NCBI GenBank assembly: GCA_030704615.1
Contig: CM060733.1
Coordinates: forward strand, 44,020,001 to 44,084,000
Direction of reading: 5' to 3'
Length of the DNA: 64,000 nucleotides
DNA from: Takakia lepidozioides
Taxonomy: Eukaryota; Streptophyta; Takakiopsida; Takakiales; Takakiaceae
Part shown: positions 53,335 to 63,478 of the stretch, one piece after another
Position numbering within the stretch: the first letter of the stretch is position 1
Layout of the letters: every line of letters starts with the position of its first letter
Made by a program: the position numbers and the translations under genes
The notes under the pieces: generated by a model
Told to the model about the DNA's origin: nothing
Database searches by the model: none
What the model saw: only the letters and a program-made list of their open reading frames with translations

Positions 53335-54300
53335 TGTACCAATGACTTGTGAATTGTGCAAGTTTTTCCATGCCTCATGGCCCTTAAAGAAAATATCATC
53401 AAGCCCGAATTTCTGTGTTGACAAATTGTTCCAGGCCGCATGAAACCATGAACGAAGTTGGGAGTCATTTTGCATCATCACCTTTGCATCATAGAGGTAC
53501 ATATGAGGTGGCATTGAAGGTAAGACCCAATGATCCCCACTGGAATAACTCAGAAAGCGCGATTGCATCTTCTGCTGCTCAATGTGATAACGTGCCAGAA
53601 AACAAGCAGCATAGTATAACCCGCAGCCCATGACAATACTTGCTACCTCCTTGGTCTTGGTATAAATGTACCCATGTACAACTTGGAAGGCAATTAATTC
53701 CTTCAACATGGTACTTGCCTCATGCCAGTACCTCGCAAAGTGATGATCCTCAATGGGTCGATTGTTCGGAAGAACCTTAGTCCTAGTTGCCACTGGCAGC
53801 CAAATGCGCATGATCTGGTAGTAATATGCCAACGACTGTGGAGGACCAAATTCCTTCCAAGCCAAATCCAACACAATGGGAATTTGGTTGAAGGGCATAA
53901 TCATAGCCTGACTGTACTCCCGTGCAGCATGAGTTTTAGGTGGGTTAAAAGCATCATCCCCCCATACCTCAGGCTGTGGTGGCTGTGGTGCGGCTGTAGT
54001 AACAACAGGGTCAGCTACTATCACAGTGACTTGTTGTGGTCTTGGTGGCACTGGCTCTTGTACCACTGGCATCTCCTGCACCCCTTGCGAAGAAGACTGA
54101 AAAGCCAAAGTTCTGGCATGTAAATAAGAAGCCATCAGCTGCTCCTCAGGTACAAAGACTCTCTTGTCAATATTTGATGTCAGGTCCTCCACCTGAGTCT
54201 GCAGGCCGTCTATATCCTTTTGTAGCTCTGCTATCCTACTATAGACATTGTCTATAGTAGTTGTGGCAATGTTTTGCACTTGCACTCTCAGCTCATTCAT
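53323..54300 (-). CDS. Element Y ORF2, about 325 aa after pol
   Basis: Starts MNELRVQVQNIATTTIDNV and continues a coiled-coil-like segment (IAELQKDIDGLQTQVEDL), then a Pro/Gln/Val-rich linker and a compact aromatic part (AYYYQIMRIWLPVATR; HHFARYWHEAS; GLYYAACFLARYHIEQQ). The final residues and stop come from the junction at 53,334, so the true end is unknown. It is in the same frame as ORF1, separated only by TGA and six codons. No signal peptide or clear transmembrane helix is evident, so it is not obviously env-like. Confidence 0.6.
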   Translation of the reverse strand: MNELRVQVQNIATTTIDNVYSRIAELQKDIDGLQTQVEDLTSNIDKRVFVPEEQLMASYLHARTLAFQSSSQGVQEMPVVQEPVPPRPQQVTVIVADPVVTTAAPQPPQPEVWGDDAFNPPKTHAAREYSQAMIMPFNQIPIVLDLAWKEFGPPQSLAYYYQIMRIWLPVATRTKVLPNNRPIEDHHFARYWHEASTMLKELIAFQVVHGYIYTKTKEVASIVMGCGLYYAACFLARYHIEQQKMQSRFLSYSSGDHWVLPSMPPHMYLYDAKVMMQNDSQLRSWFHAAWNNLSTQKFGLDDIFFKGHEAWKNLHNSQVIGTPLR

Positions 54301-54318
54301 CTTGCTTTGGGTGAACTT

Positions 54319-56676
54319 TCATGGTGCTTTGCCTTCCACCGGCCCTTGTGCTAACCAGACCCGCATAAGGTGGTTATCCACCAAGTTGCTTGTGGTACCC
54401 CTGAGAGTCTGCTCCTCTGTGAGCCTATTCATATCTATCTGCTGTTGTAAAGCCTCCATGCGCTTCGCATGAGGTTCAACCAAACTCGCATATGCAGCAG
54501 CTAGATTATTGGCTTCCTTCCAAGCCTTGTTAGCCACAGAGAGTTCATTTCTATTGGACATGAGCGTTTGTTGCAATTCCAGGATGTACCTCTCTTGGTC
54601 AGCTTCAACCTGCCTGTATTGCTTGAAAGTATTCTCGTTGCGACAGATTGTATTCTTCATATCAATAATGAGTTTCGTCTGCTCGAGATTATCAGCATGC
54701 GCCTTCATACATCTTTCCGCTTGGTTGTTAACTTCTAATGTAGTTTGCTCAAGCGTAGTTGTGAGTGTAGCACATTGTATGGCCATCCTGTCATGCACTG
54801 TCTGCAACTCCGTATGTAGTGCATTCACTTCTTGCAACTTGCTTCCATGCTTCACCTGCATTTGGTATAGCTGTTGCTTATGTGTTTCGTGCAACTGGTT
54901 TTGCGCGAGGCCTGCCTCAATCAATTGTTCCTTGGCCAATTGCAAAGCAGCTTTTGTACTCTCTAAGTCTTGCTGTATCTTGAGAGTGACCTCCTTATCG
55001 ACCTTGTTTGCACACTCAGTGGCAAGTCGAGCCTCAAACTCCTTCCTGAGTTCCTCCCTCAAAGCTGCCAATTGGGTAGTTGGAACATGGGATTTGACAT
55101 AAGTGCCCAACAAATTAAGTGTCCTGCTTATGGAACTCATAAGCATGGTCTGTTGAAGGTCATCATGGTGAGCTTGCTGCTGTTCTCCCTGATCCTCAAC
55201 GGTGTGATGCCTCACAAACCATTCAGGCCATTGCCCCACCAGATTTTCTTCCTGAACCACTTCATTCGTCACAGGTGCTGCAGTGTCTTGACATTCTACT
55301 TGTGGTACCTCCGTCACAGGTGTGTGTATTATATGCATTGCAGGGTTTCCCCTGGACAACCGCTGCACCTCTGCAATCATTGTTTCCCTGACCAAGCCAG
55401 AATTTTCATAGAGAAGGTCCCCCTTCTCAATTTCTGCCACCACCTGTTCTGTAGTGGGGATATCTAACCCTTCTTTCTCCAAATCAATTATTTGTAGTGG
55501 AACTGCATGGACAACTTGTGGTAACTCTGTGACAAGCCGATCATCTGGCTGTGATGGCTGTGATACTGAAGTAACTTCCTCTTCCCTCTCTGAAGGCCCT
55601 GCTTCCAATAATAGCAGCTCTCTGTGTTGCTGTGCCCCTTCCTGCACAAGAGCTTGGGAAACATTATCATGCGGTTTCCGTGAAGCCAGTGGATCCGCCA
55701 CTACAGTCTTTCCCCGCCTCTGTCTCTTAGACTGGGGTTGCCCTGCCAGTCCACCCTCACTGTGTGAAGAGCCTTGCTCTTCCATTGCAGTGGTTTCGGT
55801 CTCAAACACTCCCATCTCCTTTCTTTCCCGAGCATCAAGTATGCAAGAATCAAGAATTATTTGAGCAATGATTGGGCCAGACACTATGATAGGAGACTTT
55901 GCGGCAGTGCCCTGTAATCTCTTCATCTCCTTTACCAGTGCGTTGTACATTATGTCCGCCCATGCTACCTCTTCTCCTCTCAGGGCTTTGAGTATTTCCT
56001 CTGTGAAGGATCTGCTCAAATACTGTTGGTTCTGTTTCATGGCAAACAGAACGTTCAATACCTGGCCTACCTCTCTTAGCCCTGGGTACACGGCCTTGGT
56101 ACAAGCATAACCCCGAGTTTTAAGGAAACTCCCTTCTTGGAATAAGTCCCCTATTTGCAGTCTTGCCCTGTGCACCTCCACATGCACCTGACCTGATGGC
56201 AATTCAAACAATTGCTGTAGGTATAGGGGAGTAATTTCTAATTCAACTCCCTTCACCGTTGTTGCTCCTGTCCTAGGCTCAAAGTTCTGCAAAAATTGTA
56301 ACATGTACTGCCTATGGTGCAATGTCCAATCTTTGCTTTGCAATCCTTCTAATCGCAGCTCCTTCAGTAACTGTACCGCCTGTGGAGTAGCAATCGTTTG
56401 TTTCTGCAGGATTGTGGTGCTCTTCACCCTGATTTCTTCCATTCCTCTCACTCTCTTCATTCTAGATTCACAGAAAGGTTTTGGCTGTAACAATTGAAGA
56501 AATGCCTGTAGGGCACAAAGCATAAACGTATGGTTGCCACAAAATGCTATGGGTAATTTCTTGTAAGCCTGCGGGGCTTGCAAGCATCGATTAAGAGAAA
56601 AGATACTCTCTGTTCTTCTATCCCCGTGCCACTGCGTAAGTAGTATCGCGAGCGTATAGTCTGTTAGTTCCTCCAT
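54319..56676 (-). CDS. Element Y ORF1, 785 aa after pol
   Basis: The uninterrupted frame runs from ATG 56,676 to TGA 54,319-54,321. The N-terminal third is globular-looking (YTLAILLTQWHGDRRTESIF; LPIAFCGNHTFMLCALQAFL; VELEITPLYLQQLFELPSG). The middle is acidic and Gln/Pro-rich, with a basic patch (QPQSKRQRRGK) that could be a nuclear signal. The last third is long helical sequence rich in Glu, Gln, Leu and Lys, probably coiled coil. I do not recognise the family. A 785-codon frame kept open while pol carries lesions suggests selection or recent insertion. Confidence 0.68.
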   Translation of the reverse strand: MEELTDYTLAILLTQWHGDRRTESIFSLNRCLQAPQAYKKLPIAFCGNHTFMLCALQAFLQLLQPKPFCESRMKRVRGMEEIRVKSTTILQKQTIATPQAVQLLKELRLEGLQSKDWTLHHRQYMLQFLQNFEPRTGATTVKGVELEITPLYLQQLFELPSGQVHVEVHRARLQIGDLFQEGSFLKTRGYACTKAVYPGLREVGQVLNVLFAMKQNQQYLSRSFTEEILKALRGEEVAWADIMYNALVKEMKRLQGTAAKSPIIVSGPIIAQIILDSCILDARERKEMGVFETETTAMEEQGSSHSEGGLAGQPQSKRQRRGKTVVADPLASRKPHDNVSQALVQEGAQQHRELLLLEAGPSEREEEVTSVSQPSQPDDRLVTELPQVVHAVPLQIIDLEKEGLDIPTTEQVVAEIEKGDLLYENSGLVRETMIAEVQRLSRGNPAMHIIHTPVTEVPQVECQDTAAPVTNEVVQEENLVGQWPEWFVRHHTVEDQGEQQQAHHDDLQQTMLMSSISRTLNLLGTYVKSHVPTTQLAALREELRKEFEARLATECANKVDKEVTLKIQQDLESTKAALQLAKEQLIEAGLAQNQLHETHKQQLYQMQVKHGSKLQEVNALHTELQTVHDRMAIQCATLTTTLEQTTLEVNNQAERCMKAHADNLEQTKLIIDMKNTICRNENTFKQYRQVEADQERYILELQQTLMSNRNELSVANKAWKEANNLAAAYASLVEPHAKRMEALQQQIDMNRLTEEQTLRGTTSNLVDNHLMRVWLAQGPVEGKAP

Positions 56677-57164
56677 AGCTTCAAAGCTATAGCATTGATG
56701 GTTTGTCCCTTCGAGACGCCCGTTACTTGGAATGACGCCGACTCTTGCGCTTAAAATCCCTCCAATTTCTTGATCCTGCTTCTAGCTTATGATTGGCTGT
56801 AACTGATGTGACTGGATTTTAGATTTAATTTCTTTCCATGGATTTTCCACTCTGGACTGTCCACTAGGATAGCACATGTGACATGGATTTCGCTTTTCGG
56901 TACTTTTAAAGGGTTCCGTTACCCTTTCCCTGTATGCATTAATGGGCCCATAATAAGTTAATGTGTCGGGTAGGTACTTTGACGGCCAATTTTGTCTTCT
57001 TCCTTGATGACAGTCGCCCTTGCAATCCATGTCCGGCTGTGTGTCTCGCCCTGGCGTCCACGTGTCCATTTCTACACGTGCCTTCGTCCACTTTTCCGCT
57101 GGCCACTCTCCGGATGTTTACCCACGTCCACCTGTCACGGATCCTATGGACTGTTTAACCCCAG
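56677..57164 (-). other. Spacer between ORF1 and minisatellite of element Y
   Basis: Noncoding; matched by 40,287-40,640 of element X (GTGACTGGATTTT, GTCCACTAGGAT, CACATGTGACA). Nothing else supported. Confidence 0.55.
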
Positions 57165-57500
57165 TAGGCTGTATTGAGCTGTAATAGGCTGTGTCATACT
57201 GTGGTACGCTGTGATAGGCTGTGTTGCACTGTGGTAAGCTGTGATAGGCTGTGACACGCTGTGGTAGGTTGTGATAGGCTGTGTCGCGCCGTGATGGGCT
57301 GTGATAGGCTGTGCCACACTGTGATGGGCTATGATAGGCTGTGCCATACTGTAATGGGCTGTCATAGGCTGTGTTGCGCCGTGATGGGCTATGATAGGCT
57401 GTGTCCCGCCGTGATGGGCTGTGATAGGCTGTGCCACACTGTGATGGGTTGTGATAGGCTGTGCCATACTGTGATGGGCTGTGATAGGCTGTTTCGTGCT
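57165..57500. repeat. GGCTGTG minisatellite of element Y
   Basis: About sixteen units of 20-24 bp, consensus GTGATAGGCTGTG then (C/T)CACACTGTGATGGGCT. It lies between integrase and ORF1. Confidence 0.88.
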
Positions 57501-57590
57501 TGTCCTGCCCGCCCTGGTAAGTGCTCTATACTCTGTTGGTATCACTGGCGCAGCCCGTGACTGCTTCTACGTTTCAACATGCAAATCATG

Positions 57591-58811
57591 CTACAATGGT
57601 TTGTCATGGATACCACTGTACCCCTTCAACTTATTGGCATTGACTCTTCCCAACATCTCTTTGTTAATGGTTTGTAACATGGCAGTGTTGTTATCATACA
57701 TCTTCTGTATGACATAATGTCCTTTCCATGGTGATTTAAGCTTAGAAGCTTTAATCTTTCCCTTCTTCTGCAACCAGAGAACCAAATCTCCCATCTTAAA
57801 AGTCTTTATCTTGCCTTCATCAAACTGTTCCTTTCTCTTCATCTGAATTCTGGTCATGTTATCAGCTGCATCAGCACGTATTTCTTCCACATGGTATAAT
57901 TCATGTTTCCTAACCTTAATTGAATCTTGCAATTCCATTCTCTTTCCCCATTCCGTTCTCATGGTAGGTAACAGGAATTCCACTGGAAGTAAAGCTTCCA
58001 TACCATAAACTAATTGGAATGGTGTATACTTAGTGGTGACTTTATATGAAGTCCTGTATGACCACAAAGCTGTCAGCAGCTTTGTATCCCAATCCGTTCT
58101 GTTTACATTGACTATCTTAGCCAAGATAGTACATAGTATTTTGTTGGTAGCCTCTGCCTACCCATTACCCTGTGGGTAATATGTTGTACTCTTCCTATGC
58201 ACAATCATGAACTTTTTAGTCAATAATTCAATGGTCTCATTAATGAAGTGATTTCCCTGATCACTGATAAATTCCAAGGGACAACCAAATCGTGTAAGTA
58301 TGTTCTCATATAGGAACCTTGCTATGGACTTGGCTGTGTTGTCCCTCAAAGCTTTAGCTTCCACCCACTTTGTAGTATAATCAGTGGCTGTAATTATGTA
58401 CCTGTTCTGTGTATTCTTGGCTGGTGGGTTAATTGGTCCAACAAAGTCTAGTCCCCATTTCTGAAATGGTTCCGTAGGCATTGTAGGATGCAAAGCCATC
58501 TTCCCAGATCTCTGCAAAGGTCCTAGCCTCTGACATTCATCACAACTCTGACAATACTTGTGTACATCTTTGAACAAAGTAGGCAGTAGTATCTTCCTAC
58601 TGGTAGTCTCTTCTCCAAAATGACCTCCATCCACTCCTTTATGAACTTCCTCCAAAACTTTATTTACTTCATGGTGGTACAAGCATCGCTTCAGCACTCC
58701 ATTTGGTCCTAGCTTATACATTCTGCTCCCTACCATAGTGTAAGGTAGAGCCTTGATAGCAATTCTCTTTCTCTGCTCCTTTCCAACTTGGTGGGCACTG
58801 ACCATGAGCAA
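57591..58811 (-). CDS. Element Y integrase, interrupted by one TAG
   Basis: Zinc finger (EEVHKGVDGGHFGEE ... CQSCDECQR), then the DDE core with KWGLDFVGPI, LEFISDQGNHF and YYPQGNG. An in-frame TAG (58,158-58,160) is followed by AEATNKILCTILA in the same frame. Element X has CAG (Gln) at this codon, so this is a C-to-T change just before the catalytic Glu. The C-terminal part has YTPFQLVYGMEALLPVEF and GDLVLWLQKKGKIKASKL. It ends KGYSGIHDKPL. There is no chromodomain. As it stands the enzyme would be cut before its last catalytic residue. Confidence 0.8.
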
Positions 58812-60465
58812 GGTAGTATCTGATTGGCCACTGCCAATCTAACCAGTCATCTGCACTTCCCTGCACCTCCACTGCAAATAGACTCACATCTGGTAATTGA
58901 TCATCTACTCCCGTGGCTGGTTCTCCTGTTGATAACCGTGACAAGTGTTCCGCCACAAGATGCAGCCTCCCAGGCTTGTAAACAACCTCGAACTCAAACT
59001 CGTGCAAGATTATCAACCATCTTGCTATTCTTCCGCTTATCAGAGGTTTGTTTACCAAGTATATCAGAGCCTGGTGATCCACATAGAACATAAACTTCTT
59101 GCCCAACAGGTAATGCCTGAATTTCTTCACTGCATAGATCATTGCCAATGCTTCTCTTTCCGTTGTGCTATAATTTCTTTCAGCACTGTTCATCAACCTG
59201 CTAGCATAGTACACAGGTGAATCTATATTTCCTGTAACATTTTGGGCTAACACCGCTCCCAACGCTTCTCCTGAGGCATCACAGTGAACATGAAATACTA
59301 CATGCCAGTGAGGGTTAATCAGCACAGGTGTAGTTGTTACTGACAATGTAAGTTCCTCAAAAGCCTGTTGACATTCAGCTGTCCATGCAAACACTGCATC
59401 TTTCTTCAGAAGCTTGCTCAATGGTGCTGCTATCTGTGCATACCTTTTGACAAATCTTCTGTAATAACTGATTTGTCCCAGGAATCTCCTTAGACTCTTA
59501 GCATTTACTGGGAGTGGAGAGGCTTTAATGGCCTTTGTCTTTCTGGGATCCACAAGAAGTCCCTTCTTGCACACAATGTGTCCCAACAGCACCCCTGAGT
59601 TCACATAGAAAGTACATTTCTCTGGACCCTCCATGAAATCATCCAGATACTCATGAAAAGATTCACTTATCACTCTCTGAAAGGTTCCAAAGGGCATGAC
59701 TTTGTATGCATAAGCACCCCAGTCTGTGATGAAAGCTATCTTTCCCTGGTCTTCTTCTGCCACTTGCACTTGATTATAACCACTGAAGCCATCCATGAAT
59801 GAGTACATCTCATGGCCTGCCACAGTGTCCAATACTGCTTCTGTGAATGGTAAAGGGAAAAGATCTTTCTTCGTACAAGCATTCAGCTTCTTGTAGTTCA
59901 CACAAACTCTTAGTTTCCCATTCTTCTTAGGAACTATCACAATGGGTGACAACCAAGTCGTATACTCTATCGGGTATATAAACTTAGCCTCAGCCAACTT
60001 CTTGATCTCTTCTCCAACCTTCTGTGCATAGTTGGGATTCATTTTGTACCTTGCCTGCTTGATTGGTACTGACCCTGCTTCCAGTTCAATCTTATGCTGA
60101 TAGATTTCAGGTGGTATCCCTTTTAGATTCTCGTAGCTCCAAGCAAATACATCTCTGTATTTGTTGAACAAACTCTTAGCTTCTTCAAAGAATTCTGGCT
60201 CCAAATCAGCTCCTACCTTCACCATCCTTGGTTCCTCTTCAGTTCCCACATTCACTTCCCTCACTTGCTCATCAGCTGTGATTGTCCAACCAGTCACCAC
60301 TTCATCCTGTAAACTCACAGTGGCTGGTTCCTCTAGGATTTCCATTTCTCCTTCTCTTTCTTCATAGAAATGTGATGGGTAACTGCTGGTTTCCTCTTCA
60401 ATTGGTGTTGATGACACTACACCACAGCAGATACCTCTTAAACAACTTAGGCCTTCCAGCCGCAT
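58714..60465 (-). CDS. Element Y reverse transcriptase and RNase H
   Basis: 583 codons. RT: IELEAGSVPIKQARYKMNP, WLSPIVIVPKKNGKLRVCV, MYSFMDGFSGYNQVQV (first catalytic Asp) and [22 protein letters not shown], then straight to GPEKCTFYVNSGVLLGHIV. Compared with element X, LCNAPA is missing after PFG, and about 40-50 residues with the FLDD (YxDD) box are missing after DDFM. Both deletions keep the frame. RNase H follows with HCDASGEALGAVLAQN, STTEREALAMIYAVKK and FYVDHQALIYLV (D, E and D present). The RT should be inactive although the ORF is open. Confidence 0.82.
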   Translation of the reverse strand: MRLEGLSCLRGICCGVVSSTPIEEETSSYPSHFYEEREGEMEILEEPATVSLQDEVVTGWTITADEQVREVNVGTEEEPRMVKVGADLEPEFFEEAKSLFNKYRDVFAWSYENLKGIPPEIYQHKIELEAGSVPIKQARYKMNPNYAQKVGEEIKKLAEAKFIYPIEYTTWLSPIVIVPKKNGKLRVCVNYKKLNACTKKDLFPLPFTEAVLDTVAGHEMYSFMDGFSGYNQVQVAEEDQGKIAFITDWGAYAYKVMPFGTFQRVISESFHEYLDDFMEGPEKCTFYVNSGVLLGHIVCKKGLLVDPRKTKAIKASPLPVNAKSLRRFLGQISYYRRFVKRYAQIAAPLSKLLKKDAVFAWTAECQQAFEELTLSVTTTPVLINPHWHVVFHVHCDASGEALGAVLAQNVTGNIDSPVYYASRLMNSAERNYSTTEREALAMIYAVKKFRHYLLGKKFMFYVDHQALIYLVNKPLISGRIARWLIILHEFEFEVVYKPGRLHLVAEHLSRLSTGEPATGVDDQLPDVSLFAVEVQGSADDWLDWQWPIRYYLAHGQCPPSWKGAEKENCYQGSTLHYGREQNV

Positions 60466-61133
60466 CTCTGCAACCTGCTCCCACTCTGGGTGTGCAGCGA
60501 ACAGGGTAGCTTCCTTCTCCTCATCCAGTCCTCCCCTCCAGTCATACTCTCTGACCCCTCGAGGTCTTCTCGTAGCAGGTAATCTACTAGATTTCTTAGT
60601 GGTAATTGGTATCTTGTCACAGTTAGTAACTGAGAATTCCAGTCATGGAATACCCTGGCCTGTTTCAGCCACGGACGTCCCAATAATAAGGAGTAAGCCT
60701 CCATGACTTCATCCATTTTCAACACAGTTACTGTGATCATAAAGATCATCTTGTGTATCTGTATCTTAACTCCTCTTATCAATCCCAATGGCTGTACACT
60801 TCTTTGATCTGCCATTGTTACTGTAAATGGGGCTGGTTTCATGTTACTTAGATCAAGCTTCTTCCTTAATTGGTCTGTCATGATATTTACTCCAGAGCCT
60901 CCATCTATCAGTACATCAGTTAGTTCTGTGCTTCCAATTCTCAATTTGATTACTGGCATAGAATCATCAAAGTCCATGACTGTTTCTCGCCCTTCCGGCT
61001 TCACATTATAACTGGTCACCTTGCTGTTCAGGTCTGTGTTTCCTGTCTCTTGGGCAATTCGATTGATTGCTTGATACAGCCTGTGTCTACAACCAATAGC
61101 TGTCCAATGATAATCTCTGCTTTGGTCTGGCAT
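60447..61133 (-). CDS. Element Y aspartic protease region
   Basis: VIKLRIGSTELTDVLIDGGSG has the retropepsin active-site loop (D-G-G-S in place of D-S/T-G), followed by VNIMTDQLRKKL. It ends with SLLLGRPWLKQARVFHDWN, a conserved gypsy protease end. It is in a different frame from gag, as expected for a frameshifted gag-pol or from decay. Confidence 0.75.
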   Translation of the reverse strand: MPDQSRDYHWTAIGCRHRLYQAINRIAQETGNTDLNSKVTSYNVKPEGRETVMDFDDSMPVIKLRIGSTELTDVLIDGGSGVNIMTDQLRKKLDLSNMKPAPFTVTMADQRSVQPLGLIRGVKIQIHKMIFMITVTVLKMDEVMEAYSLLLGRPWLKQARVFHDWNSQLLTVTRYQLPLRNLVDYLLREDLEGSESMTGGEDWMRRRKLPCSLHTQSGSRLQRCGWKA

Positions 61134-63457
61134 ATTACTTCAGCCAAAGTCCCTTCATTACTTTGCATGTCTGCAACTTCTTTCTTCCTTTCATCCTCAC
61201 TCACTTCTTCTTCTCCATCAGAATCAGAGGAATCTGCCACAGGAATATCAGTACTCTTCTGCATTTCCCTTATGGTATTTGCCACTTCTTTGTGCAATTC
61301 CTTCTCATCTCTCCAAGCCTCATCGTCTTCAGGCATATCACTGCCATCTTCATTATCATCATCTTCCTCAACTACTGGAGGTATTAGTTTGGCTTTGCTT
61401 CTTGTTACTATCATTGTACTTACTTCTGGTACAACACATGGCCTAACCATGTGAGCTGCCACCACTGGGCCCTCATTCATAGGAGCTCTCATCTCATTCA
61501 GGTGTCTAATCCAGAATGAACAGGCTGCCTTGCGATGTCCTGGCTGATTACAATAGTAACACAGTTCTTCACCATTGGGTCCTCGCCCTTGGTCTGCTCT
61601 TGGATTATTTCTGTAATCCTGATTCCCTGGCTAGTAATTCCCCCTTGGATTACCCTGATAGTTGCCTCTGGAATTTCCTTGGTAACTCCCTCTTGAATTA
61701 CCCCTCCCTTCCATGCCATTGTTATAACCACCAGGCCTACCATAGTGGTCCTGATCACTGTTTCTTCTTGGCTGGGGCTGCACTTGATGCACCCTTACTT
61801 GCCTAGTTTCTCTAGCAGCTGTCCTTCTGTTGTAGTAACAATTCTCAGTAGAATGGTTATCCATCTTACAGATAGTACAGTGTTTCTCCTTCATGTGGCA
61901 TTCAGTGGTGGTATGGCCTTCATTCTGGCACTTTGCACACCAAACACCCTTCCTCCAATGTGTTGCAGCCTCTGTGGCATACTTCTTCAAGATTTCTTCT
62001 AATCTTTTCTCATAGTTATCCCTCTTCAACTTCTCCTTTCTCTTACTCTTCCTTTTCAGTTCTTGCTCTTCTTCTTCATCTGACTCATCTTCAGAGTCCT
62101 CATCATCCCTTTTCTCTCTCCTGAGCATTCCCAATTGCTCAATTCTGTTTGCTGTTTCAAATGCCTCCTCCACTGTATTATGGGGTAACATATCCACTTT
62201 CTTCTGCAACTCTGGTCTTAGTCCACTCACAAACCAAGTCTTCTGTAAACCTGGTGCTGGTACAGCAGCCAACTTTTTCATCATCATTTCCATCTTTTCC
62301 ATATACTCCTCAACAGTTTCATGCTTCTTTTGCTTTAACTGTTGTAAACTTCCATACACTTCATCCTCAGTTTTACTTGTCCTGAACCTATTTCGGAACG
62401 TTGTACTCAAGCCATTCCAGGTTAGGAAATGAGTATCAGGGAGTCTTGCATACCATTCACTTGCTTTCTTTATAAGTGAACATGGAAACAGTCTCATCTT
62501 GGCATCATCGCCATTCTCATTGTTCACTATACACATGTGCTCAAATTGGCTAATGTGTACATCGGGATCCCCTTTTCCTGAATATATTGGAAAAGGTGGT
62601 TTTGCCCGTGTTGGTTGTAACGCCATCTGTGGCCCTACCTTCTGCCCACTGACAGGTGCTGGCACCCTTGCTGGTGCTGGTCCTTCAGGACCTGTTGTAG
62701 TTGTGGTGGATCTTCCACAAAGTGGTGGCCCCTGAGCACTCCCTGCTACTGGCCCCACGATATTCACAGTATTCCCAGCTCCAGTTGCACTACTTCCCAC
62801 ACTCCCTGTCCCCCCGGAGCCAGATCCAGGCAGCCCGCCTGATCCCCCTGAGCCGACACCTTCGTTGGCCTGTGATCCAAGTGCTCCACTTGATCCAGGT
62901 CCAACGGGTTGGGATGTCCTGGTTGTAGTCTCAACCTCAGCTGTTGGGTCTACTTCTTCATACTCTTCCTCTTCCAATTTCTTCTCTCTATTTTCATCCT
63001 CCAAGTTCTGCCCTTGGGTTTCTTCTTCACTCATGTAACTCAACTGCAATGGTGTTGGAGAGTCTGAACTCTCCGTTGGCTCTGCCATGTCCTCTCCTCC
63101 TTCTTCACCCTCCACTTCAGAAGCTGGAGTTCCTGCTTTTGGTGTTCCATGCCAACTCTTATCAAAGATTTCTGTCAAATCTTTTATCCAGGGATGTACC
63201 TCAGATCTTTCACCTCGTGATTGATCTTCTTCCCGTACCAATTCCCTTAATCTTTCTTGCAAAGAAAAAGAAGGAGTGGCATCCAACTCTAGTTCTTCCG
63301 GTATGGGTGATGTACTCTCTGATCTTAACGGTGTGAGAGGTCCAGATGATTCCCCTATGTCTATTCCTCTCTCCCAAAGATATGGATAATTAGCTTTCAG
63401 ATAGCTTTTTCTTTTTGCTGAATATCTCTGGAGTCTAGCTTCTCTTTCATCACTCAT
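61028..63457 (-). CDS. Element Y gag with zinc knuckles, one in-frame TAG
   Basis: ATG 63,457; 608 codons to TAG 61,631-61,633, then the same frame stays open to 61,028. Layout: charged N-terminus; Gly/Ser-rich linker (GSGGTGSVGSSATGAG); the retrotransposon gag fold (FPIYSGKGDPDVHISQFEHM ... KKHETVEEYMEKMEMMMKKL); knuckle CAKCQNEGHTTTEC and a second CTICKMDNHSTENC; and a Gly/Asn/Arg repeat. After the TAG comes a third knuckle, CYYCNQPGHRKAAC, then an acidic stretch. The TAG falls inside the protein, so it is a mutation or a suppressible stop. TAG also interrupts integrase. Confidence 0.82.
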
Positions 63458-63478
63458 GTCCCATGTCTTTCATTTCTT

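Noticed and set aside
54509-55864. Plus-strand ORFs of 130-200 codons opposite ORF1 of element Y
   Set aside because: Shadow frames of the long minus-strand coding sequence; Cys/Ser-rich composition is typical of antisense reading.
57261-57560. CDRLCHTVMG repeat protein
   Set aside because: Translation of the GGCTGTG minisatellite after integrase.
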